Program-made: the position numbers and the translations under genes
Assembly: GCF_002237595.1 (NCBI RefSeq)
Contig: NZ_CP022529.1
Coordinates: 248,001-312,000 of the forward strand
Source of the DNA: Labrenzia sp. VG12
GTDB taxonomy: Bacteria > Pseudomonadota > Alphaproteobacteria > Rhizobiales > Stappiaceae
Direction of reading: 5' to 3'
Length of the DNA: 64,000 nt
Notes under the pieces: generated by a model
Told to the model about the DNA's origin: nothing
What the model saw: the letters and a program-made list of their open reading frames with translations, nothing else
The model's database searches: none
Shown here: one piece after another, positions 51,933-61,189 of the stretch
Layout of the letters: each line of letters begins with the position of its first letter
How positions within the stretch are numbered: the stretch's first letter is position 1

Positions 51933-53174
51933 ATGAGCCACGCCCCGGCAAAAATCGATCTCGACCGTCTCAAGGAGTTGCTCGCCGGGGTAAACACGTT
52001 TGGAGCCAATCCGGCATCGGGAGGGTTCAACCGGACGGGATTTTCAGACGCGCACATGGCCAGCATCGACTGGTTTGAAGATCAGATGCGTCAGAGCGGA
52101 CTGACCACCAGCCGGGACGGAGCCGCCAACCTGTTCGGCCGGACCGGCGCTGGAAATGGCCCGTCCGTGATGATCGGCTCGCATCTGGATACGGTCATTG
52201 AAGGAGGCGCGTTTGACGGAGCGCTGGGGGCCTGCGTGGCCCTTGAATGCGTCCGCGCCATTCAGGATGCGGGCCTCACATTGAAATCGCCGATCGAAGT
52301 GGTGGCCACATCGGAAGAAGAAGGCCGGTTCGGCGGCATGCTCGGCTCGCAAACCATTGCCGGTCAAGTCAGCGAAGCTTGGCTTGATGGCGCAGCGGAT
52401 GCCAATGGCCTTCGTTTGAAGGACGCCATGGCCGCGCAAGGACTTGATCCCGTCGAGATCCTCTCATCCGCGCGCTCAACCGGCAGTGTAAAAGCGTTTC
52501 TGGAGCTTCACATCGAACAGGGGCCCGTACTGGAACGCGAAGGAACAGATATTGGTATCGCCGACCGTGTGTCCGGCATTTGCAATCTCGAATGTGTGCT
52601 GACCGGCGTCGCCAATCATTCCGGCACGACGCCGATGAACATGCGCGCGGACGCCTTTGCCGGTCTGGCAGAGATCAGCGTCGAAATTCCGGATTTGATC
52701 AAGGACTATGGCACCGACGCCAGCCGGATCACGATCGGCAAAGTCGAGCTTTCGCCCAACCATACGCACACGGTCCCGGGTGAAGCGGCTTTTACGATTA
52801 TCTTGCGCGATGCGGACGAGACGGTGATGCAGGATTTGCGATCACAGATGGTGCAAATCGTTGAAAGAATATCCGACAAGCACAGTCTGTCGCATACGAT
52901 TGTCGAGCGAAGCTGGCTGTCGCCGGTGACCCTGGATCCGGATCTGGTCAAACAAGGCCTGAAGCGTGGAAAAGACCTGGGCTATTCCGTGAAATGCATG
53001 CCGTCCGGCGCAGGACACGATGCCCAGACCATGCAGACCTTGTGTCCGTCTATGCTGGTTTTTATCCCAAGCAGAGACGGCATCAGCCATTCGCCCAAAG
53101 AACACAGTGACTGGGCGGACATTGAGAAGGGTGCCAATCTGATGCTGCAGATGCTGATCGAACTCAGCTGCTGA
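51933..53174 (+). CDS. Zn-dependent hydrolase, allantoate amidohydrolase/N-carbamoyl-amino-acid hydrolase family
   Basis: 413 residues. IGSHLDTVIEGGAFDGALGA near residue 75 carries the first metal ligands, and ATSEEEGRFGGMLGSQTIAG near 127 the second. AFLELHIEQGPVLEREGTDI near 190 and the late PSGAGHDAQTM are hallmarks of the M20C (AllC/HyuC) clade. These cleave N-carbamoyl or ureido groups, yielding ammonia and CO2. ATG 51933 follows GAAGGAA. It is divergently transcribed from the importer operon, so the imported compound may be a carbamoylated or ureido amino acid. Confidence 0.92.
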   Translation: MSHAPAKIDLDRLKELLAGVNTFGANPASGGFNRTGFSDAHMASIDWFEDQMRQSGLTTSRDGAANLFGRTGAGNGPSVMIGSHLDTVIEGGAFDGALGACVALECVRAIQDAGLTLKSPIEVVATSEEEGRFGGMLGSQTIAGQVSEAWLDGAADANGLRLKDAMAAQGLDPVEILSSARSTGSVKAFLELHIEQGPVLEREGTDIGIADRVSGICNLECVLTGVANHSGTTPMNMRADAFAGLAEISVEIPDLIKDYGTDASRITIGKVELSPNHTHTVPGEAAFTIILRDADETVMQDLRSQMVQIVERISDKHSLSHTIVERSWLSPVTLDPDLVKQGLKRGKDLGYSVKCMPSGAGHDAQTMQTLCPSMLVFIPSRDGISHSPKEHSDWADIEKGANLMLQMLIELSC

Positions 53175-53224
53175 GCGGGCGCAAATTCGAACCGGTCTCA
53201 TTTGCCTTTAGGGAAAGTCGCCAC

Positions 53225-53790
53225 GAAGAAATTTCGCTTATGATTTCCTCGTGGGTCAGGATCGGTGCGGCGTCGAGTTTGTGAGCGTTCAGCATCTTGG
53301 CAACCTCACCGATAGCCCGCACGAGTCTGGAGCGTTCTTCGACTTGCAGCGTGGCTATCGACAACGGCACATCTGCCTCTGGCCAGAACTCTAACAGATC
53401 TGGCGTAACCTTCGCCATGCGGACCAAGCCGGCCCGATTGACTATCGTCTGACGCGCAAAATGGTTCAGCTCTGCAGGGACAACGACATCAAACATCAGA
53501 AGGATGTTTTCCGGTTCTATCGCTCTGGCGCGGCTGCCGCGGGTGCGGATGTGCGCGCCGCCTTGACAACCTTCGGTATCGACGCCAGCCATGGCTATGA
53601 ACGCATTCACATGCGCGCTCACAGATCTGTTGGTGACCTCTGCACTTCCTACGCGCTCAGTCCGGTTGAGATCCAGCGGGACGCCAAGGAGTTCTCGGGA
53701 TTGAAAGGCTTTACGACACAGCCGCTCGAAGACGCAGATCGGGAGCTTACACCCGAAACGGATGATTCCGGACCAGGCTCTCCTGTATAG
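53225..53790 (+). pseudogene. M42-family aminopeptidase remnant
   Basis: The plus strand reads like the C-terminal half of an M42 (glucanase-like) peptidase of the osmoprotectant-cluster clade. SSWVRIGAASSL resembles the metal-ligand EEVGIGAS region, VAIDNGTSASGQNSNRSG and DQAGPIDYRLTRKMVQLCRD follow, then NDIKHQKDVFRFYRSG and DASHGYERIHMRAHRS. Frame breaks occur at a missing G near 53418 and near 53280, where a stop follows. The last 110 codons (from 53461) form an intact open frame. The N-terminal half is gone. An apparently open frame on the opposite strand (53164-53811) is a shadow. Confidence 0.72.
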
Positions 53791-53819
53791 GCGATCCAGG
53801 CTTTGAAGCATCGTAACAG

Positions 53820-54788
53820 TTACCGGTAAGTCCTATCTTCAATTGGGACTTCCCGGATCTTGTCGCGCAGCATGTCCAGCATCGCTTTCTCCGCACGGTT
53901 CATTTTCGCCTTGGGGTTCCAGACAAGATGAACGCCGATTTCTGGCAGGCCTTCATAAGGGGGCAGTTGCCATAGCAGGCCGTCGCGCACATCACGTTTG
54001 ACAACGTGAACGGGCAGGGGGCCGACGCCAAGTCCAGCGATGATCATGCGGCGCACTTCCTCTAGATGCGCCGAGGTGCCAACAACACGGTCTTCCAGAT
54101 CGGCATCCGCGCGCATGAGCGTTACCGGGCGCAGTGCATCTTCCAGCCGGTCGGTCACAAAGCTGACTGCCGCTTGACCCGCAAGGTCCGATTTTTCCAG
54201 TTCAGAACGGCCGAACAGCGGATGAGGCGGTCCGCAAAACAGACCAAAATACTCTCTGAAAAGGCGCATGTATTCCAGTTTGGGATTTCGGTCCCGCACC
54301 AGGCATATGGCAAATGACGCGCGGCGGGCCGTCACGGTTTCCAGGGCTTCCTTGCTGGCAGACACACTGATGGAAAGCGTTGCAGCCGGGTGCCGTTCAT
54401 GGAAGGTGCGCAAAGTGTCGTCAAACAGAGGGCAGACCACATGGCTTGCCATCGCGATGTCGACATGCCCGCGAACCTCGTCCGTCACATCGCGCATCAG
54501 CGTGCCGAGCCGCAAAATGGCGCCTTGAATTTCAATCGCTTCCTTGAGCAGCAAGGTGCCGGCTTCCGTCAGCTGGAAATAACCAGGTTTGCGATGAATC
54601 AGCTTCCGGCCCATGCGCTCTTCCAGCCGTTTCAAGGCGCTCGAAACAGTTGGCTGTTTCAGCCGCAGCCTTTCAGCGGCTTCGGTCACGCTGCGCGAAT
54701 GAGCCAGAACGACGAAGGTTCTCAACAGGTTCCAGTCCAGCTCTCGGGCCAATCTGTCGGCCTCAATGGGACGCAGGTTTTCAATCAT
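53820..54788 (-). CDS. LysR-family transcriptional regulator
   Basis: 322 residues. The winged helix at about 20-80 includes LLRTFVVLAHSRSVTEAAER and KQPTVSSALKRLEERMGRKL. The effector domain begins VRGHVDIAMASHVVCP. LysR regulators usually bind the promoter of the adjacent divergent operon, here the ABC importer operon starting 107 bases away at 54895, and respond to a pathway intermediate. Substrate or inducer is unknown. Confidence 0.92.
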   Translation of the reverse strand: MIENLRPIEADRLARELDWNLLRTFVVLAHSRSVTEAAERLRLKQPTVSSALKRLEERMGRKLIHRKPGYFQLTEAGTLLLKEAIEIQGAILRLGTLMRDVTDEVRGHVDIAMASHVVCPLFDDTLRTFHERHPAATLSISVSASKEALETVTARRASFAICLVRDRNPKLEYMRLFREYFGLFCGPPHPLFGRSELEKSDLAGQAAVSFVTDRLEDALRPVTLMRADADLEDRVVGTSAHLEEVRRMIIAGLGVGPLPVHVVKRDVRDGLLWQLPPYEGLPEIGVHLVWNPKAKMNRAEKAMLDMLRDKIREVPIEDRTYR

Positions 54789-54894
54789 TGATCTGATCTA
54801 TACTTACAATTTTCATTATCTATTTGATCTATGAAGGCCTGCCTGCAACGCTGAAGTCAAGTAGTTTTGACAAGGGAAAAGGTGGGTTGAGCGC

Positions 54895-55761
54895 ATGAGC
54901 GTCGAGGCGCGGGAACGACGACAGCCATTGATTCTCCTGTCTCCGGCACTGACGGCGGTGGGGCTGCTTTTGTTTGTGCCGCTGATTTTCATCGTCGTTT
55001 ATTCCTTCTGGCTGCGCACCGCGACAGGCGCCGACCAGGCGGGCTTTTATCTCGACAACTGGAACGAGGCGCTGACCGATCCCTTTTACCGGGACATCCT
55101 GTTCAGCACATTGCGGATCGCGGCGATCACCACGATCGCCTGTGCGGTCATGGGCTATCCGGCGGCCTATTTCATCGCACGGGCACGCAGCAACAAGGCG
55201 CTCTTGCTCCTGCTTTTGATGCTGCCCTTCTGGATCAGTTACATCATTCGCACCATGTCCTGGATCAACATTCTGGGTGTTTCCGGGGCGGTCAACTGGC
55301 TTCTTCTGAACCTCGGCATCGTCGATGAGCCCGTTCAGATGCTCTACAACGAGCCGACCGTGATCCTCGGCCTGGTCCATTTTCTGCTGCCGTTCATGGT
55401 GCTGAATGTCTATGTCGCGCTCGAAGGCATCGACGTCTCTCTCGAGGACGCCGCCTGTTCCCTTGGATCCACCCGTTGGCAGGCGTTTCGGGAAGTCACG
55501 CTGCCGCTGTCCCTGCCGGGGCTTGCCGCCGGCGGTCTTCTCTGCTTCGTCTTGAGCGCGGGCACCTATATCACCCCGCTGGTCCTTGGTGGTCCGACGG
55601 ACGCCATGTTCGCCAATCTCGTATTTGAGGCGATCATCACCCAGCTCAACTGGCCGCTCGGTTCCGCCCTGTCGCTGATGTTGCTCGCCGTGCTTGGCGC
55701 TTTGGTGCTGATCTACAACCACTATCTCGGCATGGCGCAGCTGATGAAGGGGCTTGGCTGA
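54895..55761 (+). CDS. Polyamine-type ABC transporter permease (PotB-like)
   Basis: 288 residues with six hydrophobic spans. ILLSPALTAVGLLLFVPLIF opens the first and the EAA loop reads DVSLEDAACSLGSTRWQAFR. The pattern places it with PotB/PotH permeases. It forms half of the inner-membrane pore of the importer whose other parts follow. ATG 54895 follows GGTGGG. The stop overlaps the ATG of the next permease (TGATG). First gene of the operon, divergent from the LysR gene. Confidence 0.93.
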   Translation: MSVEARERRQPLILLSPALTAVGLLLFVPLIFIVVYSFWLRTATGADQAGFYLDNWNEALTDPFYRDILFSTLRIAAITTIACAVMGYPAAYFIARARSNKALLLLLLMLPFWISYIIRTMSWINILGVSGAVNWLLLNLGIVDEPVQMLYNEPTVILGLVHFLLPFMVLNVYVALEGIDVSLEDAACSLGSTRWQAFREVTLPLSLPGLAAGGLLCFVLSAGTYITPLVLGGPTDAMFANLVFEAIITQLNWPLGSALSLMLLAVLGALVLIYNHYLGMAQLMKGLG

Positions 55762-56546
55762 TGGGCTGGAACCTGATCCGCATCTACACGCTGCTCGTCT
55801 ACCTGTTCATGTTCCTGCCGGTGGCCGTGGTCGTGCTGTTAAGCTTCAACGCCAGCCAGTTCGGCAGCTTCCCGATGACCGGTTTTTCCTTCCGCTGGTT
55901 TGTGGAACTCGCCCAGAACGAGGCGATCCTCAGGGCCTTCCGGACTTCGATCGTGCTCGGTGCGCTGACCGCGGTGATTTCAACGACGCTCGGCGTTCTC
56001 GCCAGCCTGGCGCTGGTGCGCTACAACGTGCCCGGCCGCAACCTGATCTCCACACTTCTGATCGCGCCGATCCTGGTGCCGGAAGTGGTGCTGGCGGTCG
56101 CGCTGCTGCTGTTCCTCAATTTCCTGTCCATCAACAAGAGCTTCTTCCTGCTCCTGATGGGCCATGTCATCTTCACGCTGCCCTTTGTCATTCTGGTGGT
56201 CCAGGCACGGCTCGTCGGCATTCGCAAGGACTACGAGGAAGCCGCGCTCAGCCTCGGCGCCAGCCCGGTGCAGACCTTCTTCCAGATCACGCTGCCGCTG
56301 CTGGCACCTGCGGTTTTCGCCGGCATGCTGTTCGCCTTCACCATCAGCTTCGACGACATCACCGGAACCCTGTTCTGGAAACCGGGCGGTGTGGAAACCG
56401 TACCGACCCAGATCTTCGCCATGCTGCGCAATTCCATCTCTCCGGAGATCAATGCGCTTGGCACCGTGATGATTTTCCTCACCGTCGGATTGCCGCTCCT
56501 GGGGCTGGCAATCGCCCGGCGGATGGCCATGCAGCGCGGCGGTTAG
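55761..56546 (+). CDS. Polyamine-type ABC transporter permease (PotC-like)
   Basis: 261 residues, six hydrophobic spans. It starts MGWNLIRIYTLLVYLFMFLP and has the EAA loop RKDYEEAALSLGASPVQTFF. Its start overlaps the previous stop by one base, so the two permeases are coupled and form the heteromeric pore. FSFRWFVELAQNEAILRAFR is typical of PotC/PotI. Confidence 0.93.
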   Translation: MGWNLIRIYTLLVYLFMFLPVAVVVLLSFNASQFGSFPMTGFSFRWFVELAQNEAILRAFRTSIVLGALTAVISTTLGVLASLALVRYNVPGRNLISTLLIAPILVPEVVLAVALLLFLNFLSINKSFFLLLMGHVIFTLPFVILVVQARLVGIRKDYEEAALSLGASPVQTFFQITLPLLAPAVFAGMLFAFTISFDDITGTLFWKPGGVETVPTQIFAMLRNSISPEINALGTVMIFLTVGLPLLGLAIARRMAMQRGG

Positions 56547-56599
56547 AACCGCGCGACGAAACGAAAAACCTGAACGAACAAACCAGAGTGGACAGAAAG

Positions 56600-57739
56600 A
56601 TGGACAGCACAAAACGTTACGAACGCTTGCGTGAACGCTATCTCAACGGCGACCTCGACCGCCGCAAATTCCTCGGGCTGATCGGCGCCGCTGGTCTTGC
56701 CTATGGCGTGCAGACGCCGTTTTCGCGCCAGGCTCTTGCGGCGGCCGAAGAGGTCCGTTTCGATGGCTGGGGCGGTGTCGTCTCCGAAGCCTTCCGCAAA
56801 TATGCCTTTGACCCCTACACCGAAAAGACCGGCGTCAAGGTGGTCGACGGCACTTTCGGCGGCGGTGACGAATACCTCTCCCGCGTCAAGGCCAGCCAGG
56901 AAGGCGAATACAACATCGCCCACCTTTCCGGCGTCTTCGACTACGCACGCTATGTCAATCTCGGGCTGAACTCGACACTCAACGAGGCCAATATCCCGAA
57001 CCTTGAATACGTCATTCCGAAGCTGACCGACGTGTTCCGGGGTGTCACCGACGGCAAGCTCTCCTGCGTGCCCTATGACTACGGCACCACGGGCATTGCC
57101 TATAACCGGAAATACATCTCCGATGAGGAAGCCAAGGAGAAGGGTGCGAAGCTCCTGATCGACGCAGCTTACAAGGGCAAGATCGGCGGCTGGTCCGACT
57201 GGCGCACCCGTGTCTGGTACGCCTCGCTCCAGACCGGTCAGGATCCGAACAACGCCACGGACATGGACGCGGTCTGGGACGCCGTACGCACCAATCGCGA
57301 TCTTCTGCTGAAATACTGGCAGTCCGGTGCCGAGCTGATGAGCCTGCTCGCCGAAGAAGAGATCTATGTCACCGAGGGTTGGTCCGGCCGTATCTATGCG
57401 CTGCAGGAACAGGGCCATGACATCGGTTACATTGACCCGCCCAACGGTTTCGGCTGGCAGGAATGCCTGTTTGTCATCAAGGGCTCGCCAATGGCCGAGG
57501 TCGAGGAATTGCTCAACTTCATGCTGGCGCCGGAAACCTCCATCGCCGTTGCCGAGGGCCAGAACTACCCGCCGGCGCTTGATCCGAACAAGGTGGATCT
57601 GGGCGACAAGATCCCGACCTTGCCGGCCTTCGATCCGACCGGCACCCTTTCCGGCCTGACCTTCGCCAACCCGGACTACTGGAACGGCCACGAAGCGGAC
57701 TGGTCCAAGACATTCGGCCGGATCCAGAAGGGTTATTGA
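56600..57739 (+). CDS. Periplasmic polyamine-type solute-binding protein (PotD-like, Tat-exported)
   Basis: 379 residues from ATG 56600. The N-terminus has a twin-arginine signal, DRRKFLGLIGAAGLA near residue 20, so it is exported folded. The mature part begins EEVRFDGWGGVVSEAFRKYA and has NIAHLSGVFDYARYVNLGL and YVTEGWSGRIYALQEQGHDI, in keeping with PotD/PotF-type binding proteins. Binding-site residues for a polyamine are not verifiable by eye. It lies 53 bases after the permease genes. Confidence 0.88.
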   Translation: MDSTKRYERLRERYLNGDLDRRKFLGLIGAAGLAYGVQTPFSRQALAAAEEVRFDGWGGVVSEAFRKYAFDPYTEKTGVKVVDGTFGGGDEYLSRVKASQEGEYNIAHLSGVFDYARYVNLGLNSTLNEANIPNLEYVIPKLTDVFRGVTDGKLSCVPYDYGTTGIAYNRKYISDEEAKEKGAKLLIDAAYKGKIGGWSDWRTRVWYASLQTGQDPNNATDMDAVWDAVRTNRDLLLKYWQSGAELMSLLAEEEIYVTEGWSGRIYALQEQGHDIGYIDPPNGFGWQECLFVIKGSPMAEVEELLNFMLAPETSIAVAEGQNYPPALDPNKVDLGDKIPTLPAFDPTGTLSGLTFANPDYWNGHEADWSKTFGRIQKGY

Positions 57740-57813
57740 ACCCGACGCACAAGAACAGCCTGCCGCTATCGCGGCGGCAGGCCTCCCCGCATTCCGACAG
57801 TCGGAGAATTGGC

Positions 57814-58899
57814 GTGAGCGCAGTCACCCTCACCAACATCGTCAAGAAGTTCGGCGGCTTCACCGCCGTTCACCGGATGAGCATGGACATCCCCGACGGC
57901 AGCTTTGTCACGCTGCTCGGCCCCTCAGGATGCGGCAAGACAACAACCCTCAGGATGATCGCCGGCCTCATCGACCCCTCCGAAGGCGACATCGCGATCA
58001 AGGGGCAGCGCATCAACGACGTGCCGATCCACAAGCGCAATCTCGGTCTGGTGTTCCAGAACTATGCGCTCTTCCCGCATAAGACGATTGCCGAGAATGT
58101 CGCTTTCGGGCTCAAATACCGGGACATCTCGAAGGCGGATGCGGAGAAGAAGGTGAAGGACGCCCTGGAGCTGGTGCAGCTCCCCCATGTTAGTGACCGC
58201 TACCCCAAACAGCTCTCCGGCGGGCAGCAGCAGCGCATTGCGCTGGCCCGCGCGATCGTGATCGAACCGGACGTGCTCCTGCTCGACGAACCGCTGTCGG
58301 CGCTGGACGCCAATCTGCGCGAGGATATGCGCGTGGAGCTGAAACGCATCCAGCACCAGATCGGCATTACTACTGTGTTCGTCACCCACGACCAGTCCGA
58401 GGCGCTTGCCATGTCCGACCGGATCGTTGTCATGTCCAACGGGCGGGTAGAGCAGATCGGCTCTCCGGAAGAGGTCTACAACACGCCCGCCAGCGAATTC
58501 GTTTCACGGTTTCTCGGCATTTCCAATATTCTACCGGCGACCTGCAGAACCGTGAATGGCAATGGACTGGACCTGGAACTGGCTGATTTCGGCCAGATCA
58601 ATGTGCCGAAGAACAGGGCGCCGAATGTGGGTGAAGCCGGCCCGGCTCAGCTGGTCATCCGCGCTGAAAAACTGTTCCTGACTGACAAGGCCACGCCGCC
58701 GGATGATCGCATTGCGCTCGATGGCGTCGTTGAGGCGGTGGACTATCAGGGCCAGGCGGCGCGCTATTTCGTGCGCGTCGGTGGCCATCAACTTCAGGCC
58801 ATCAACATGATCGACGATCACCCCTTTCAGGAAGGTGCCCCGGTTTCCGTGCGCTTCCGCCCGCGTGACTGCGCCGCGCTTCCGGGAGCTGCAGCATGA
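57814..58899 (+). CDS. ABC transporter ATP-binding protein (PotA-like)
   Basis: 361 residues from GTG 57814, seven bases after CGGAG; the open frame extends upstream to a TTG at 57736 but without family likeness. Walker A GPSGCGKT, signature LSGGQQQRIALARAI, Walker B VLLLDEPLSALD and switch His FVTHDQSEA are intact, followed by a C-terminal TOBE-like regulatory domain. It energises the permease pair. Its stop overlaps the aminotransferase start as ATGA (58896-58899). Confidence 0.93.
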   Translation: MSAVTLTNIVKKFGGFTAVHRMSMDIPDGSFVTLLGPSGCGKTTTLRMIAGLIDPSEGDIAIKGQRINDVPIHKRNLGLVFQNYALFPHKTIAENVAFGLKYRDISKADAEKKVKDALELVQLPHVSDRYPKQLSGGQQQRIALARAIVIEPDVLLLDEPLSALDANLREDMRVELKRIQHQIGITTVFVTHDQSEALAMSDRIVVMSNGRVEQIGSPEEVYNTPASEFVSRFLGISNILPATCRTVNGNGLDLELADFGQINVPKNRAPNVGEAGPAQLVIRAEKLFLTDKATPPDDRIALDGVVEAVDYQGQAARYFVRVGGHQLQAINMIDDHPFQEGAPVSVRFRPRDCAALPGAAA

Positions 58900-60251
58900 A
58901 CCGGTCGGAATCCTCGCATCTCTTCTACCAGACCCGGCAACGGCGGCCGGTGCTCGACCAGGCCCGCGGCGTCTACATGTGGGACGTCGACGGCAAGCGC
59001 TATCTGGACGGCTCTTCCGGTGCAATGGTCTGCAACATCGGCCATTCCAATGCACGTGTTCTGGACGCCATGCGCAAGCAGATGGACAAGTCGACCTTCG
59101 GCTACCGGCTGCATTTCGAGACCGAACCGGCTGAACGGCTTGCAGCCAAAACCGCAAGCCTCGCACCGGCAGGCCTCGACAAGGTGTTCTTTGTGTCCGG
59201 CGGGTCGGAGGCAGTGGAAAGCGCCATCAAGCTGGCGCGCCAGAACGCGGTCGCAACCGGTGAGGCGCAACGCACCAAAGTCATTTCCCGCGAGCCCTCC
59301 TATCACGGTTGTACCCTCGGCGCCCTGGCGCTGACCGGATACGCGCCGCTGACAGCTCCGTTCGAACCGATGATGCGGCCGATGCCGAAGATCCCGGCAC
59401 CGCGCGCCTATCTCGACGGGCTCGACCCGCAGGACGTGGCAACCGGGCATCATTATGCCGACATGCTGGAGGAGAAGATCCTCGCTGAAGGCCCGGAAAC
59501 AATCCTCGCCTTCATTGTCGAACCGGTCGGTGGTGCTTCTACCGGCGCCCTGGTGCCGCCGAAGGGCTACATGAAGCGGATCCGTGAGATTTGCAGCCGC
59601 TATGGCGTGCTCCTGATCCATGACGAGGTCATGTCCGGTGGCGGGCGCACCGGCAAGTTCTTTGCCGCCGAGCACTGGGATGTCGAGCCGGATATTCTGG
59701 TGATTTCAAAGGGGTTTGCCGCCGGCTATGCCCCGCTTGGTGCCATGGTGGCGCATAAGGATGTCGTTTCCAATGTGCTGGATGCGGGCGGTTTCCTGCA
59801 CGGGTTCACCTATGCCGGCAATCCGCTGGCCTGTGCGGCCGGACTTGCGGTTCTGGAGGAGATCGAGCGCGAAAACCTGTGTGCCAATGCGGCTGCGACG
59901 GGGGCTCTGCTCAAGACCGGGCTGGAAGAGCTGATGGAGCGATTTTCCATCATTGGCGACGTTCGCGGCGAAGGCCTTCTTCTCGCGTTCGAGCTGGTCG
60001 ACGACCGGGTGTCCATGCGGCCGCTCCCCAAGGAACTGAATGCCTTCAACCTGCTGGTCGACATGGCCTATGACAACGGCCTGATCATCTATTCCAGGCG
60101 GACACGGGGTGGTTACAGCGGCGATCATTTCCTGATCGCTCCGCCAATGATTTCCAATGCCGACCATGTGTCCGAGATCATCGAGGGGCTCGACAGGTCC
60201 CTGCGCCAGCTTCTCGACAGGATTTCCGGGCAGCGTGCCCAAGCCGGTTAG
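58896..60251 (+). CDS. PLP-dependent class III aminotransferase
   Basis: 451 residues. SGAMVCNIGHSNARVLDAMR near residue 42 and FVSGGSEAVESAIKLAR near 105 bind cofactor phosphate. The catalytic Lys is Lys 272 in VISKGFAAGYAPLGA, and HDEVMSGGGRTG precedes it with the pyridoxal-N Asp. Class III enzymes use omega-amino groups such as putrescine, cadaverine, GABA or beta-alanine. Coupled to the ATPase gene by an ATGA overlap and six bases before the BKACE gene. Likely step: removing an amino group from the imported compound. Confidence 0.92.
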   Translation: MNRSESSHLFYQTRQRRPVLDQARGVYMWDVDGKRYLDGSSGAMVCNIGHSNARVLDAMRKQMDKSTFGYRLHFETEPAERLAAKTASLAPAGLDKVFFVSGGSEAVESAIKLARQNAVATGEAQRTKVISREPSYHGCTLGALALTGYAPLTAPFEPMMRPMPKIPAPRAYLDGLDPQDVATGHHYADMLEEKILAEGPETILAFIVEPVGGASTGALVPPKGYMKRIREICSRYGVLLIHDEVMSGGGRTGKFFAAEHWDVEPDILVISKGFAAGYAPLGAMVAHKDVVSNVLDAGGFLHGFTYAGNPLACAAGLAVLEEIERENLCANAAATGALLKTGLEELMERFSIIGDVRGEGLLLAFELVDDRVSMRPLPKELNAFNLLVDMAYDNGLIIYSRRTRGGYSGDHFLIAPPMISNADHVSEIIEGLDRSLRQLLDRISGQRAQAG

Positions 60252-60257
60252 ACCAAC

Positions 60258-61187
60258 ATGACAGACAAGATCATCATCACCTGTGCGATCACAGGGTCGA
60301 TTCACACACCCACCATGTCGCCGCACCTGCCGGTTACAGCTGCGGAAATCACCGGCCAGTCCGTCGGCGCGGCCGAGGCAGGCGCTGCCATCCTGCATCT
60401 GCATGCCCGCAACCCGGAGACCGGCCAGCCGTCGGCGAGTGCAAAGGATTTCATGGCCTTCCTGCCGGAGATCAAGGCTGGCTGCGACGCGGTGCTGAAC
60501 CTCACGACGGGCGGCAGTGCGGTGATGACGCTGGACCAACGCCTGGAAGGCCCGCTCGCCGCCGAACCGGAAATGTGCTCGCTCAACATGGGTACGATGA
60601 ACTTCGCGCTCTATCCGCTCGCAAGCCGCTATGACAGCTGGCAGCACGAATGGGAAAAACCGTTCCTGGAAAATTCCGACGATCTCGTCTTCAAGAACAC
60701 GCCTCGCGACATCGCGCAGGTGCTGGTCAGCATGGGCCAGGAACGCGGTGCGCGGTTCGAGTTTGAGTGCTATGACGTCAGCCATCTCTACATGCTGCGC
60801 CATTTTGCAGACCGCGGTCTCGTCAAGGCGCCCTACTTCATCCAGTTCGTTTTCGGCGTGCTGGGCGGTATCGGCGCCGATCCGGAAAACCTCCAGCATA
60901 TGAAACGCATGGCTGACAAGCTTTTCGGGGAAGACTATCTGTTCTCGGTGCTCGCGGCCGGACGTCAGCAGATCCCGTTCGCCACAATGGCAGCGGGGAT
61001 GGGAGGACATGTGCGGGTCGGGCTTGAGGACAATCTGTTTATCGGCCGGGGCGCGCTGGCCCGCTCGAATGCCGAACAGGTTGCCAAGATCCGGCGGATT
61101 GTCGAGGAACTCGGCCGCACGGTCGCGACACCGGACGAGGCGAGGGCGATGCTCGGTCTCAAGGGCGCCGACGGGACGGCATTCTGA
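60258..61187 (+). CDS. Beta-keto acid cleavage enzyme (BKACE, formerly DUF849)
   Basis: 309 residues. The motifs ILHLHARNPETGQPS (His pair binding zinc), NLTTGG, SLNMGTMNFALYP, FECYDVSHL, FVFGVLGGIGADPENLQHM and GGHVRVGLEDNLFIGRG are the hallmark set of BKACE/3-keto-5-aminohexanoate cleavage enzymes. They split a beta-keto acid with acetyl-CoA into acetoacetate and an acyl-CoA. The identity of the keto acid varies between subfamilies and is not readable here. Next to an aminotransferase, a beta-keto acid made from an imported amine is implied. Confidence 0.94.
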   Translation: MTDKIIITCAITGSIHTPTMSPHLPVTAAEITGQSVGAAEAGAAILHLHARNPETGQPSASAKDFMAFLPEIKAGCDAVLNLTTGGSAVMTLDQRLEGPLAAEPEMCSLNMGTMNFALYPLASRYDSWQHEWEKPFLENSDDLVFKNTPRDIAQVLVSMGQERGARFEFECYDVSHLYMLRHFADRGLVKAPYFIQFVFGVLGGIGADPENLQHMKRMADKLFGEDYLFSVLAAGRQQIPFATMAAGMGGHVRVGLEDNLFIGRGALARSNAEQVAKIRRIVEELGRTVATPDEARAMLGLKGADGTAF

Positions 61188-61189
61188 TC

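Noticed and set aside
53164..53811. 215-codon minus-strand frame between the amidohydrolase and LysR genes
   Set aside because: The plus strand of the same stretch reads as an M42 peptidase remnant. The minus frame shows no family features.
54829..55722. 297-codon minus-strand frame opposite the first permease gene
   Set aside because: Highly polar, repetitive composition (many Gln, Arg, Asp), antisense to an obvious permease; a shadow.
59706..61010. 434-codon minus-strand frame opposite the aminotransferase and BKACE genes
   Set aside because: Spans two real genes on the other strand with no domain of its own.
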